In this document: positions 43,607 through 51,358 of the stretch, one piece after another
Numbering within the stretch: the first letter of the stretch is position 1
Layout of the letters: every line of letters begins with the position of its first letter
Source of the DNA: Aliikangiella coralliicola
Lineage (GTDB): Bacteria > Pseudomonadota > Gammaproteobacteria > Enterobacterales > Kangiellaceae
Direction of reading: 5' to 3'
NCBI RefSeq assembly: GCF_007004725.1
Contig: NZ_ML660163.1
Span: forward strand, 328,915 to 392,914
Length of the DNA stretch: 64,000 nt
The notes under the pieces: generated by a model
Database searches by the model: none
What the model was told of the DNA's origin: nothing
The model's input: the letters and a program-made list of their open reading frames with translations, nothing else
Made by a program: the position numbers and the translations under genes

Positions 43607-46072
43607 TTAAACCTGAACCTGACCGGCTAGCTGTTGTAAATGTAAGACCACAAATTCGGCTGGCTTCAGTGGCGCAAACCCGACATAAATATTCACAATG
43701 CCCAGGTTACGATCATTTTGAGTCGTAGTGGTTGCATCACATTGCACTGAATACGCTTCCTTAGGTGTCGCTCCCTGAAACGCCCCCTGGCGGAAAAGGT
43801 TGTGCATGAATGCACCGACATTAAGTCGAATTTGTGACCATAAAGGTTCGTCGTTCGGCTCAAAGACTGCCCATTTCAAACCTCGATATAAAGACTCCTC
43901 AATGTAGAGCGCAGTGCGAACGATGGGGATATATTTCCATTCCGATCCAAAACCATCATCGCCGTCCATGGTGCGAGCTCCCCAGCTGACAATTCCATTG
44001 GGAAAGAGTCGGATAGTATTCACCGCTTTTGGGTTGAGGACGCCATTTTGATCGTCTGAAAATTTATGTTCGACACCAAGTACACCACGTAAATCGGCTT
44101 CAACACCGGCAGGCGCTTTCCACACACCCCGAGCTCCATCAACGCGCGCCATTAAACCAGCAATGGCTCCACTTGCACCGACATAAACTTCTTTACTATT
44201 GTCGAGCACCTGAACTTTTGGATAAAAAACTGCAGACCGGTTTTTTACTAATCCGACACGCAATGAATTGACACCAATGGCAGCGCTTGTCGCTGCTTGC
44301 GGAGTGGTCCAGTCATCAGGTGGATCCATTAACAGAAATGCTCTTCGTTTTTGGCAAAACACAGACGCCGGGCCCCACAGTCGGCGAGTTTCCGCGTCAG
44401 AATTATCGTGATCTCTGGGTAAAATCAGCAAATTGAAAAGATCGATTTCGTTATCAATAATTCGATAGGCATTTTCATAATCGATAGCGAGAGGTTTTCC
44501 ACCATCATTACCGGGTAAGCCGGGAGTTTGAAACTGTGCCAGACCAGAGTTACCAAGTGCGTAGTAGCGAGTGTTATCGATTGCATTTGCTGAAATATTT
44601 GGACCTGCCCCACCACCGCTTTCAGTGGTGACAACAACAATCTGATTATCGCCACCGGCAGTCGCTTTAATTGAAAGACGATTGCCCCACACTGCAGCTT
44701 CATATTGGAATCCTGGATCAGACAATGCGTGATCGTTAATCGCCGCAGCAAGTATCGCCAGCTTTTCCTGAACGCCACCACGACCATCATTTTGGTCCGT
44801 TGCGGTTGCATCCTGATACATTCGCGCACCGACAACACCACCACCTGTTGTATTGATATCGTGAGCGCCACCAGCGACAGAAATCGATGTTCCGTCAACA
44901 ACAATGTGATCGAAATCTGATTGCAACATACTACCAAAAGCGACCAAATCATCCATGGAAGTGACGTAACCACTTGGCGCCGGACGACGCGGTGCATGTT
45001 GGCCAACTTCAACGCCGCCTTGCCCGGTTCCTAACATTAAAGAAACGGCTAAATCTTCAGTGGTCGCAGGCTCAATCGTCACATCACCATTGGCTGAACT
45101 AATTCTCAGAAAGCTGGTGAATTCATTGTCCTGTCCAACGGGCCCCGCCGGGCCAACAGGATCAGCAGGGTACGTATAAGGTCCGCCGCCAACGGCAGGG
45201 ATTTCCACAGTAACACTCGCCCCCGTGCCGGATAGCACGTCATTGTTAATCACATCCTGAATTCGTTGTGCTAGATTTGCCACAGTATTGGCTGGCGTTG
45301 TTAGCGGTAACGGATGGGTTCCATCGGTGAAATCAAGGCTGCTTAAGTTCACTTCGCGGGCGGCAATCCCATCGACGCTGATCATAAAACGATTGGTCGA
45401 AACGCCAGCGCCCAGCGTTGCCATCCATTGGTTACGATAAATAGTATTAGTCCGCGCTGAGACGGCAAAACCTGATTGAGAATAACCATCTCCCAACACA
45501 CCGGCAGTCAGGTCAGTGGCATCAACCAAGGCTGAATCTCGATTAATTACGTCGGGAGCGTAACGCGAGCTGTTGGAATCCATAGAAAGGTTAACGTGGG
45601 TTTCCAACAAGGTCTGCTGAAGCACACCAGAAGAATTTTGCTCCCAGCGAAAAAGCGTCACATTAAATGTCGTTTCGGGTAGCGCTGTATCGTAATCAAC
45701 ATGGGCGCGTATGCTATCACCGAATAATCCTTCGGATTTCGCGTCAAGTTGCAAAGTGTCAATATTGCCTTCATTTTGTAAGGCAACACTAGAGGCTCTG
45801 GCTGTTGTCATGTCGGCAATTCGCATCACATAACAGCGATTACCGCCATTACTAAAAAATAGTTTTACTGAACGAGCTAAATCACTATCCGCGAATGTCG
45901 ACGAAAATGTTCGTTCGAAATCTTCAAAACTCAAACAGAGAATTGGTTTATTCAACTGGCCTTGTTTTGCGCGACCGAGAAACATGGCGATGGAAGTGCT
46001 GACACCAGCGATGGTGCGAACGCCACTGGGCACTTCCTTTATATAAACACCTGGATACGTTAAATTAGACAT
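43607..46072 (-). CDS. Contractile sheath protein
   Basis: The 821-residue protein is a tail sheath of the subtilisin-like sheath family. The N-terminus (TYPGVYIKEVPSGVRTIAGVSTSIA) and the C-terminus (GLKWAVFEPNDEPLWSQIR, then NIYVGFAPLKPAEFVVLH) are the conserved core that makes the extended and contracted states. The large central part (about 110-520) is a domain insertion well beyond the ~350-480-residue minimal sheaths, including a GPAGPVG stretch. It is the only sheath gene seen, whereas Afp/PVC have three. AAGGAG lies 10 nt before the ATG. Confidence 0.95.
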   Translation of the reverse strand: MSNLTYPGVYIKEVPSGVRTIAGVSTSIAMFLGRAKQGQLNKPILCLSFEDFERTFSSTFADSDLARSVKLFFSNGGNRCYVMRIADMTTARASSVALQNEGNIDTLQLDAKSEGLFGDSIRAHVDYDTALPETTFNVTLFRWEQNSSGVLQQTLLETHVNLSMDSNSSRYAPDVINRDSALVDATDLTAGVLGDGYSQSGFAVSARTNTIYRNQWMATLGAGVSTNRFMISVDGIAAREVNLSSLDFTDGTHPLPLTTPANTVANLAQRIQDVINNDVLSGTGASVTVEIPAVGGGPYTYPADPVGPAGPVGQDNEFTSFLRISSANGDVTIEPATTEDLAVSLMLGTGQGGVEVGQHAPRRPAPSGYVTSMDDLVAFGSMLQSDFDHIVVDGTSISVAGGAHDINTTGGGVVGARMYQDATATDQNDGRGGVQEKLAILAAAINDHALSDPGFQYEAAVWGNRLSIKATAGGDNQIVVVTTESGGGAGPNISANAIDNTRYYALGNSGLAQFQTPGLPGNDGGKPLAIDYENAYRIIDNEIDLFNLLILPRDHDNSDAETRRLWGPASVFCQKRRAFLLMDPPDDWTTPQAATSAAIGVNSLRVGLVKNRSAVFYPKVQVLDNSKEVYVGASGAIAGLMARVDGARGVWKAPAGVEADLRGVLGVEHKFSDDQNGVLNPKAVNTIRLFPNGIVSWGARTMDGDDGFGSEWKYIPIVRTALYIEESLYRGLKWAVFEPNDEPLWSQIRLNVGAFMHNLFRQGAFQGATPKEAYSVQCDATTTTQNDRNLGIVNIYVGFAPLKPAEFVVLHLQQLAGQVQV

Positions 46073-46153
46073 TGAAGTGAGGCTCCTTACGGTCCATGAC
46101 TTTCATAAACTGTTGGTCAAGCTTTTGATGAATAATCACTCAGCTTTTTGAAT

Positions 46154-46283
46154 TTATACGCATTGAAAATCAGCGCTTTGAAAACTAATGCTTGGAAAAT
46201 TAGTATTTTGAAAACTAGTATTTTTGAAATCCTCTTGCTTAAATTCGAACTGCAGTTTCTGCTCAGTTGCATTACGCAAAAAT
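46154..46283 (-). pseudogene. Pentapeptide-repeat remnant beside the pseudo-receiver gene
   Basis: Between the sheath and pseudo-receiver genes lies a five-unit 15-bp tandem repeat (46157-46231) that is open on the minus strand in a frame different from the pseudo-receiver. It reads as pentapeptides with central Phe (DFKNT, SFQNT, NFPSI, SFQSA, DFQCV), the pattern of pentapeptide-repeat proteins. The open frame reaches up to 46369 inside the pseudo-receiver gene and has no ribosome site. It may be a frameshifted C-terminal extension of that gene or an unrelated relic. Confidence 0.5.
46157..46231 (-). repeat. Five-unit 15-bp tandem repeat
   Basis: On the minus strand five head-to-tail 15-bp units read (R)RTTTTCAAARYRCT: 46217-46231, 46202-46216, 46187-46201, 46172-46186 and 46157-46171. 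The period is exact and divergence is mostly at the last five bases, which is codon-like divergence. Confidence 0.9.
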
Positions 46284-46637
46284 CTATTCGTTTTTCGACA
46301 CTCCCATCTCGATGGCTTGAATAAGCCCTTTGGGAGATAAATCGTCGAACTCAAACCGGTTAATTTCAACCTTCATCATTTCTCCGGTTCTTGCACTATC
46401 GGATAGATTAATAATGACAGAAGTAGGATGTCTGAATAAGAATTCGTCAATCACTTCACTTTGACTATCTTCCATTGACGTAATAAGTACATCGATCCCG
46501 GCAAGCTTTTGCTCAGCTTGCGATAGAAACTCAAAACTCGCTGACAACGTCATATTTTTCTGCGCATCAAGCGTATGACTCACGATTTCTGAGAGAAGAT
46601 TAGGTAACCCGACGGTAGCCACGCAAACTAATTTCAA
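46284..46637 (-). CDS. Stand-alone pseudo-receiver protein, first gene of the eCIS block
   Basis: The 117-residue product has the layout of a response-regulator receiver domain: an initial strand with LVCVATVGLPNLLSEIVSHTL, a third strand GIDVLITSM, and a closing RFEFDDLSPKGLIQAIE helix resembling the end of NarL/LuxR-type receivers. The acidic pocket after strand 1 is missing, and the phospho-acceptor Asp position (normally DVVLLDxxMP) is Thr/Ser here. It should therefore not be phosphorylated in the normal way. No HTH follows. The start is TTG at 46637 with GGGAAGG upstream. It precedes the sheath by about 210 bp and may be a regulator or assembly protein. Confidence 0.6.
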   Translation of the reverse strand: MKLVCVATVGLPNLLSEIVSHTLDAQKNMTLSASFEFLSQAEQKLAGIDVLITSMEDSQSEVIDEFLFRHPTSVIINLSDSARTGEMMKVEINRFEFDDLSPKGLIQAIEMGVSKNE

Positions 46638-46643
46638 ATAACC

Positions 46644-46690
46644 TTCCCACCAGTCATTTAGACTTATCAGCCTATATGAGCGGGTGGGAA
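46644..46690 (-). promoter_or_regulatory. Inverted repeat overlapping the ribosome site of the pseudo-receiver gene
   Basis: TTCCCACC (46644-46651) and GGTGGGAA (46683-46690) are a perfect 8-bp inverted repeat with 31 bp between. On the minus strand the second arm is GGTGGGAA, directly joined to GGTTAT and the TTG start, so the GGGAAGG ribosome site lies in the stem. It could be an mRNA structure controlling translation or an operator pair. Confidence 0.5.
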
Positions 46691-46722
46691 AAATGAATGG
46701 ATAGGGAGATCTAGAAAGGGGA

Positions 46723-46971
46723 CTAGTTCTTTTTTAGATCTTTGGATCTAACTTTAGGATCTACTACAGCTTGAAATAAGTCGGAGAATAAATCGAAAAT
46801 TTCCTGAAAGGGGATTTTGCGTGTCATTGGGAAATAGGCAGTTAAGTGCCATTGGCTGCCTGTCAGGCATTTGTATATTAGATATTGATTTTTCTCATTA
46901 GCGGACAGTCGGAATGTTTTGCTCACACCCTTGTTTTGCGGAGAGCAATTGGTTACGCAGTTTATTTCCAA
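46723..46971 (-). CDS. Small unknown protein overlapping the AbiGi-like gene
   Basis: The 82-residue open frame begins at a TTG inside the last codons of the AbiGi-like gene (10-bp overlap) and has no good ribosome site, so it depends on coupling or on a later start. The protein is mixed alpha/beta in appearance (KNQYLIYKCL, WHLTAYFPM, FQEIFDLFSDLFQAV) and ends in a basic tail. It is not recognised. It might be a partner or inhibitor of the upstream product, or a C-terminal part reached by frameshift. Confidence 0.4.
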   Translation of the reverse strand: MEINCVTNCSPQNKGVSKTFRLSANEKNQYLIYKCLTGSQWHLTAYFPMTRKIPFQEIFDLFSDLFQAVVDPKVRSKDLKKN

Positions 46972-47633
46972 GTGGCCAACTTGATTTGAGAGGAAAAATG
47001 ACTGTATTGGTTAGTTATTTTGGTTTTTTGCTCCTCGTTTTGAACGTATATAGCAACGACATCGGAATGCTCAAATTTTAATGGAAATGAAGTCAATCTA
47101 TTATTGTATTTCTCTTTATTCTTCAAAAAGGTGCTTTTATTCAAAGATATATAGTTTTGCCCAATTTGCTTTTTTGTTGGAACATAGCGCCATTCATTCT
47201 CACTTTTGAAACAATAGTTATCTTCTTCAAGGTAGCTATTGTATCCAGTTTCATGTTTGGTGAAACACTTTACTTGCATTATCGGTAAACGCAAATTCTT
47301 AGGTATTGCATCTTTACCATGTTTTTGTCGCGCTTTAAGTAATGCTGCTATACCAGTAGCTGCTTGTGAGTTTTTCTCTACATATAAAACGGGGCTTAGC
47401 CCTTTATTTCTTGCCCAATCTTTTGACAGCGCAACGGCAAAGCCACCATAGGTAATGTTACTGGATTTAAGTTCTGGTTCCGAATATTCGCTAAAGCATA
47501 CCATCGGATGTGCAGCACTAGAGATAATTTGCTCTTTTTTACCAAAGTATTCTGTACAATACCCAAGTCTAAAGGAGCTTGAATGTAATATTGACTCAAG
47601 GGTAGTCAGATATTTTGTGAAATGTAAAAGCAT
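46962..47633 (-). CDS. AbiGi-like protein (phage abortive infection family)
   Basis: The 223-residue protein matches the layout of the AbiGi family: LHFTKYLTTLESILHSSSF at the start (core HFTKY), an early YCTEYFG, PMVCFSEY, then YGGFAVALSKDWARNKGLSPVLYV (core SKDWARNKGLSPVLYV). AbiGi proteins were described as part of an abortive-infection phage defence; later the family was related to small ADP-ribosyl-transferase-like or antitoxin-like folds, which is not settled here. A strong AAGGTGG site precedes the ATG at 47633. The neighbour is an 82-residue unknown ORF, not the large AbiGii, so its partner is unclear. Confidence 0.75.
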   Translation of the reverse strand: MLLHFTKYLTTLESILHSSSFRLGYCTEYFGKKEQIISSAAHPMVCFSEYSEPELKSSNITYGGFAVALSKDWARNKGLSPVLYVEKNSQAATGIAALLKARQKHGKDAIPKNLRLPIMQVKCFTKHETGYNSYLEEDNYCFKSENEWRYVPTKKQIGQNYISLNKSTFLKNKEKYNNRLTSFPLKFEHSDVVAIYVQNEEQKTKITNQYSHFSSQIKLATWK

Positions 47634-47728
47634 AGTACCACCTTACTGCCGCTTAACACCTGTAGTTGACGTGCTTTAATTGTAGTGACGTAGGAGCAAC
47701 TTTTACAACATCGAACAACCAACTCTTG

Positions 47729-48586
47729 TTAAGCAACTGAACCGCAACAATTTTTAAATTTCGATTGACTACCGCATGGACAGTTTGAGTTTCTTGTTGG
47801 TGCAAGCCGACCTGTTTCCTCATTGAATATGAGCTTTTGTTCTATGATCTCAGAAATTAAAAATGGTTTCCAAACTCTGCCTATCTCAGAATCTCTACTT
47901 ATCCTCCCTGCATAAACGCCGAGAAAACGGGTGTTTACACCTGCCGCAATCGCATAATTCCCATTTAATCGCTGAAAGCTATCAGCTCTCATTACTACAG
48001 GCGAACCGGACATGCTGGCTCGTGTTGTTGCATCAATAAGGAATGCTGGCTTATCTTTTACAAAGTCTAAATCGTGATCAGAAGCAATGTGCCCAGTTTT
48101 CCATATAGGCCACTTCCCGCCTATTGATAAGCCAAGAGGATAACCTATTATCGATACAGGCATTGCAACTAGAGGAGCCATATCAGTATCTTTAAGTGAG
48201 AAATCAATCGGAAAAAAATCTATCTCGTCAGTTTCTATAATTGGTATGGCAATGACATCGATTAGATTAGATAGAGGATGTTCAATCCACAACGGAGTTC
48301 CATCTTCATCTAGTAGCTGGATTTCTTTCTCCAGCCACTGACCAAGTTCCCCTTTTTTGTGGAAAGACACAAGTAACTTATTTGGAATCGAACAGTGTTT
48401 TTTGTCCAAGCATTCTCGAGTGTCCGCATCCCTTCCAGCAACAACATGCCAGTTTGTAATGAGATAGTATTTTTCATCATATTTCAGCACAAATGCTGTT
48501 GCAGTAGAGATCTTTACGTCATTAAAGTACAACTCGATATACAAAGATGTGGCTGAAAGTGGGTCTACGTATTTCATCTTAGGCAA
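47729..48586 (-). CDS. Trypsin-like serine protease with C-terminal SEC-C zinc motif
   Basis: The 285-residue protein has a trypsin-like fold with His47 (TNWHVV), Asp110 (LIDVIAI) and Ser193 (SMSGSP) as the catalytic triad. It lacks a signal peptide, so it acts in the cytoplasm. The C-terminal 17 residues form a SEC-C zinc-binding motif (CPCG...CCG: Cys269, Cys271, Cys280, Cys281), the motif found at the end of SecA and in many nucleic-acid- or ribosome-associated proteins. Cytoplasmic trypsin-like proteases of this kind are frequent in defence contexts. The start is TTG at 48586 (AGGGG 8 nt upstream); an ATG three codons later is the alternative. Confidence 0.85.
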   Translation of the reverse strand: MPKMKYVDPLSATSLYIELYFNDVKISTATAFVLKYDEKYYLITNWHVVAGRDADTRECLDKKHCSIPNKLLVSFHKKGELGQWLEKEIQLLDEDGTPLWIEHPLSNLIDVIAIPIIETDEIDFFPIDFSLKDTDMAPLVAMPVSIIGYPLGLSIGGKWPIWKTGHIASDHDLDFVKDKPAFLIDATTRASMSGSPVVMRADSFQRLNGNYAIAAGVNTRFLGVYAGRISRDSEIGRVWKPFLISEIIEQKLIFNEETGRLAPTRNSNCPCGSQSKFKNCCGSVA

Positions 48587-48964
48587 TGACTAAACCCCTT
48601 TTTTGCTTAACAGTGATTCTACTCTGGAAAAACATAAAACTAATTTGTTAGAAACTTCGTTATACCAAATTATTTTTATATTTCGAAGGTTTACTTAATT
48701 TTCACCATTTTAACAGAACTGTTTTTTTGTTTTTACTCAATAAAGACAATTTATTCGACTGTACAACAACTAATGAACACTTTTATCCTTGGTTAGAGTT
48801 GAGAGTGTGATCCTCAACGTCTGTTTTTCGAATTTTTTGCGCCCATCAGGGTGAAGCTAACGATAGACAGTTAAGGGTCAAAAGAGCCCTCTAACTAAAT
48901 TATATCAAAACAGCCCGAAGTGGGCATTGGGTCAAATAATTTTCGCATCCCACTCCCACACCTC
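48587..48964. other. Intergenic region between the SEC-C protease and SDR genes
   Basis: No gene seen. A weak stem (GTTAAGGG at about 48870 with CCCTCTAAC about 10 bases on) might end the SDR transcript. The stretch must carry the promoter for the protease on the minus strand. Confidence 0.4.
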
Positions 48965-49879
48965 TTATTTGATAAACCTGTGAATCGCTGCGTTAGCGTT
49001 ATCCTGAAATATCTCACTGTTCAAATCTGAAAATATCGTTCCCTGATCTGCGATAGGACCAGTAAGCCCGGATTTGCTCGCATAAAAAACGCCACTTTTA
49101 AACGACTCATTTTGAACACCGTCTACGAACCGTTTGGCACCGACTTCTAACTTATGCACTTTCCCCAACAACAACATTACTCTCATCATGCCTTTCATAA
49201 TGTACTGTTTAACAGGAGAAAGCGTGTTAAACCCTTCGGTTCCAGTAGTAGCGCCGGGGCTCATAGTGACAAATCTGATTTCTGGATACTGTCGAGCAAT
49301 TGACGACATCCACAAAGCCGCCATGTATTTTATTGGCCCATAAGGTTTGGTCGCGTCTTTAGTATTACCAAAAAATATGCCATTACAAATAGAAGTAAAT
49401 TCGTCTACTGAAGATGATTTCAGGTCTGGCCTTTTCATCCCCATTTCCTTAACACCTCTTGCCGCTTCAGAACCAGCATACAATGTTACTTTTGTTAACT
49501 TTTCAGCTTTCAATAACGCTTCAGTCAAAACCACATGACCTAACAGATTCACAGCAAAGATTTGGGTTACGCCGTCTTTAGTCTTTTCGTAGAATCTTTT
49601 TCCGCCGGTTCCTCCCGCGTTCATAATCAACCCTTCAATGGGTTCTTTCAATGACTCAACGGCAGCTCTGACAGAATTCAAATCAGCAACATCGATAAGA
49701 ACAATTTCAAAAATAGATTTTCCTGTTGACCTTTCTAGCTCTAATTTAGCAGCCTTCGCTTTGTCAAGGTTTCTGCATCCAAGATAAATCTTTTCCATCC
49801 CCTTTTGTAGTGCTAATTGCCTTGCTGCCTCTTTACCCAATCCTGCATTTGCGCCTGTGATCAATATACTTTTCAACAT
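48965..49879 (-). CDS. Short-chain dehydrogenase/reductase
   Basis: The 304-residue protein is a classical SDR. It has the nucleotide-binding TGANAGLG (residues 8-15), the NAGG motif near 87-90, Ser137 in AGSEAA, and the YxxxK catalytic pair Tyr180/Lys184. The length and sequence resemble the protochlorophyllide-reductase-like / retinol-dehydrogenase-like SDRs of bacteria. Substrate unknown. GCAAAGGTGAAGG precedes the ATG. It is divergent from the DUF4345 gene. Confidence 0.88.
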   Translation of the reverse strand: MLKSILITGANAGLGKEAARQLALQKGMEKIYLGCRNLDKAKAAKLELERSTGKSIFEIVLIDVADLNSVRAAVESLKEPIEGLIMNAGGTGGKRFYEKTKDGVTQIFAVNLLGHVVLTEALLKAEKLTKVTLYAGSEAARGVKEMGMKRPDLKSSSVDEFTSICNGIFFGNTKDATKPYGPIKYMAALWMSSIARQYPEIRFVTMSPGATTGTEGFNTLSPVKQYIMKGMMRVMLLLGKVHKLEVGAKRFVDGVQNESFKSGVFYASKSGLTGPIADQGTIFSDLNSEIFQDNANAAIHRFIK

Positions 49880-50224
49880 GCCTTCACCTTTGCTTATTCA
49901 ATATTTAAGTTAAATTCAAAAGTGCAGTGCTAAATCACTAGCTTAAAACATCGATTTCGGCTGCACTCGATTGTGATGAGGCAAATATAATTGAATTCAA
50001 AATCCAGTATTTGATATTTCTTGCTGTCTTACGAACAGTATGAACTTCACATGATTCAATTCAAGATTCTTACGCACTATAGATTTCAGGTATGAGGTTT
50101 TGAATAGTAGTGCTTATATCAAGATAACTGAGCGACAGAAAAATACCGCAAGAAATATCAAAAAACTCAATTGGCCTTTCGATAAGATGGAGTAACCAAT
50201 CGACAAACAGACAAGAGTTTTAAA
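49880..50224. other. Divergent promoter region with a repeated 15-bp word
   Basis: This lies between the minus-strand SDR and the plus-strand DUF4345 genes and must carry both promoters. It contains an inverted pair of GCAAGAAATATCAAA: reverse at 50010-50024 and forward at 50148-50162. A third copy follows the DUF4345 gene. Confidence 0.6.
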
Positions 50225-50713
50225 ATGAGTCAATTTAATCTGGTTGAAAAAAGAATATTTCAAGTGTTAGTAGTAATCCTCGCCATCATTTGTTTTATAC
50301 CCGGCGGAGGCGGCGCATTTGGTGGACTTAACGTGAGTTCATCCATGGCAGGCGGCGAGCTATTATTTACGTCCGAGAGTAACTTAAGAGGCTTTGTAGA
50401 CAACCAATATCGATTTGGATTTGGCGTCTTTTTTACCCAGGGCCTGGTTTTATTATTTTTCTTAAGAAACATTCAACAACATGCCAACCTGTTTCGTTTT
50501 GCTGCACTTTCGCTATTTATCGGCGGATTTGCCAGAGCGACCAATATTATCGAATTTGGCATAGTGGATAGCGCCGTTGTTGCTCCCACGGTCATTGAAC
50601 TTGGCGTAATTCCATTATTACTACTTTGGCACCAACGCCTCATTAAAAAGCTGAATCTGAGAGAATATTAATGGTTATCACTGGTAAGTTAAAAGAGAGC
50701 AAGAAATATCAAA
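50010..50713. repeat. Three copies of GCAAGAAATATCAAA around the DUF4345 gene
   Basis: Perfect 15-bp copies: 50010-50024 (reverse), 50148-50162 (forward) and 50699-50713 (forward). Copies 2 and 3 bracket the DUF4345 gene as a direct repeat; copies 1 and 2 form an inverted repeat in its leader. Confidence 0.9.
50225..50671 (+). CDS. DUF4345 membrane protein
   Basis: The 148-residue protein has four hydrophobic segments (about 11-30, 57-80, 90-107 and 117-136) and the features of the DUF4345 family, including the glycine-rich segment GGGGAFGG after helix 1 and NQYRFGFGVFF. Function in the family is unknown; it is a small inner-membrane protein. The SD is weak. It is bracketed by the repeated word described at 50148 and 50699. 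Confidence 0.8.
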   Translation: MSQFNLVEKRIFQVLVVILAIICFIPGGGGAFGGLNVSSSMAGGELLFTSESNLRGFVDNQYRFGFGVFFTQGLVLLFFLRNIQQHANLFRFAALSLFIGGFARATNIIEFGIVDSAVVAPTVIELGVIPLLLLWHQRLIKKLNLREY

Positions 50714-50815
50714 AATGACTCGCTTGAATTATTTATATTACTTTCAGATCCGAAAGAACAGTCCGGCGTATCAGGCCTTTGAGCCAATAATCAATCACTA
50801 TTTTTGGAGAACCCC

Positions 50816-51124
50816 ATGACAATGCCCATTTTTTTACATATTGAAGCTACCCCAAACCCTAATCAACAAGATTCTTTGCAAGCTTATTTAAGCCAGGCGC
50901 CATCAATCCTCAAACAACATGGTGGTGTACCAATTGCAACTTACGATGTTGAAGCGGCGCTCGATGGTAAAGACGCTCCCGCAATTTTCATAGTGGTTTC
51001 TTTTCCAAACAGAGAGGCTATCTCCGCATTTTTTGACGATCCATCTTATCTCGCCATTATACCATTGCGGGATCGTGGTTTTAGCCATATCAGGTTTTAT
51101 GTGACCAACGAGCGAATTAATTAA
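50816..51124 (+). CDS. DUF1330-like small protein
   Basis: The start at ATG 50816 is chosen because GGAG lies 6-7 nt upstream; a TTG four codons earlier contains that site itself. The 102-residue product has a ferredoxin-like dimeric alpha+beta layout with PAIFIVVSFPNREAISAFFDDPSY, the DUF1330 pattern (core FPNREAISAFFDDPSY). Function in the family is unknown. Confidence 0.75.
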   Translation: MTMPIFLHIEATPNPNQQDSLQAYLSQAPSILKQHGGVPIATYDVEAALDGKDAPAIFIVVSFPNREAISAFFDDPSYLAIIPLRDRGFSHIRFYVTNERIN

Positions 51125-51358
51125 CGGTTACTGAGCAAAATCCAGATGATAAGAGCGAGCAGCTTTATCTGTTGTCCACAATTACTTTAGCGACTGAAGT
51201 CACTTCTACAGTTCGCTAACTCGCGGATACCAAAAAGTCACAACATTCTATAACATCATTGCAACCAGAAAGTTAAAAGTTTTTGTAAACTCGTTACTAA
51301 TATGGACCACTTTTAGTTTAACTTGGTTTACAATATATACCACTATGGAGGTCTTAAA

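Noticed and set aside
44425-45012. 195-codon minus-strand open frame inside the sheath gene
   Set aside because: A shadow of the sheath reading frame with unusual composition.
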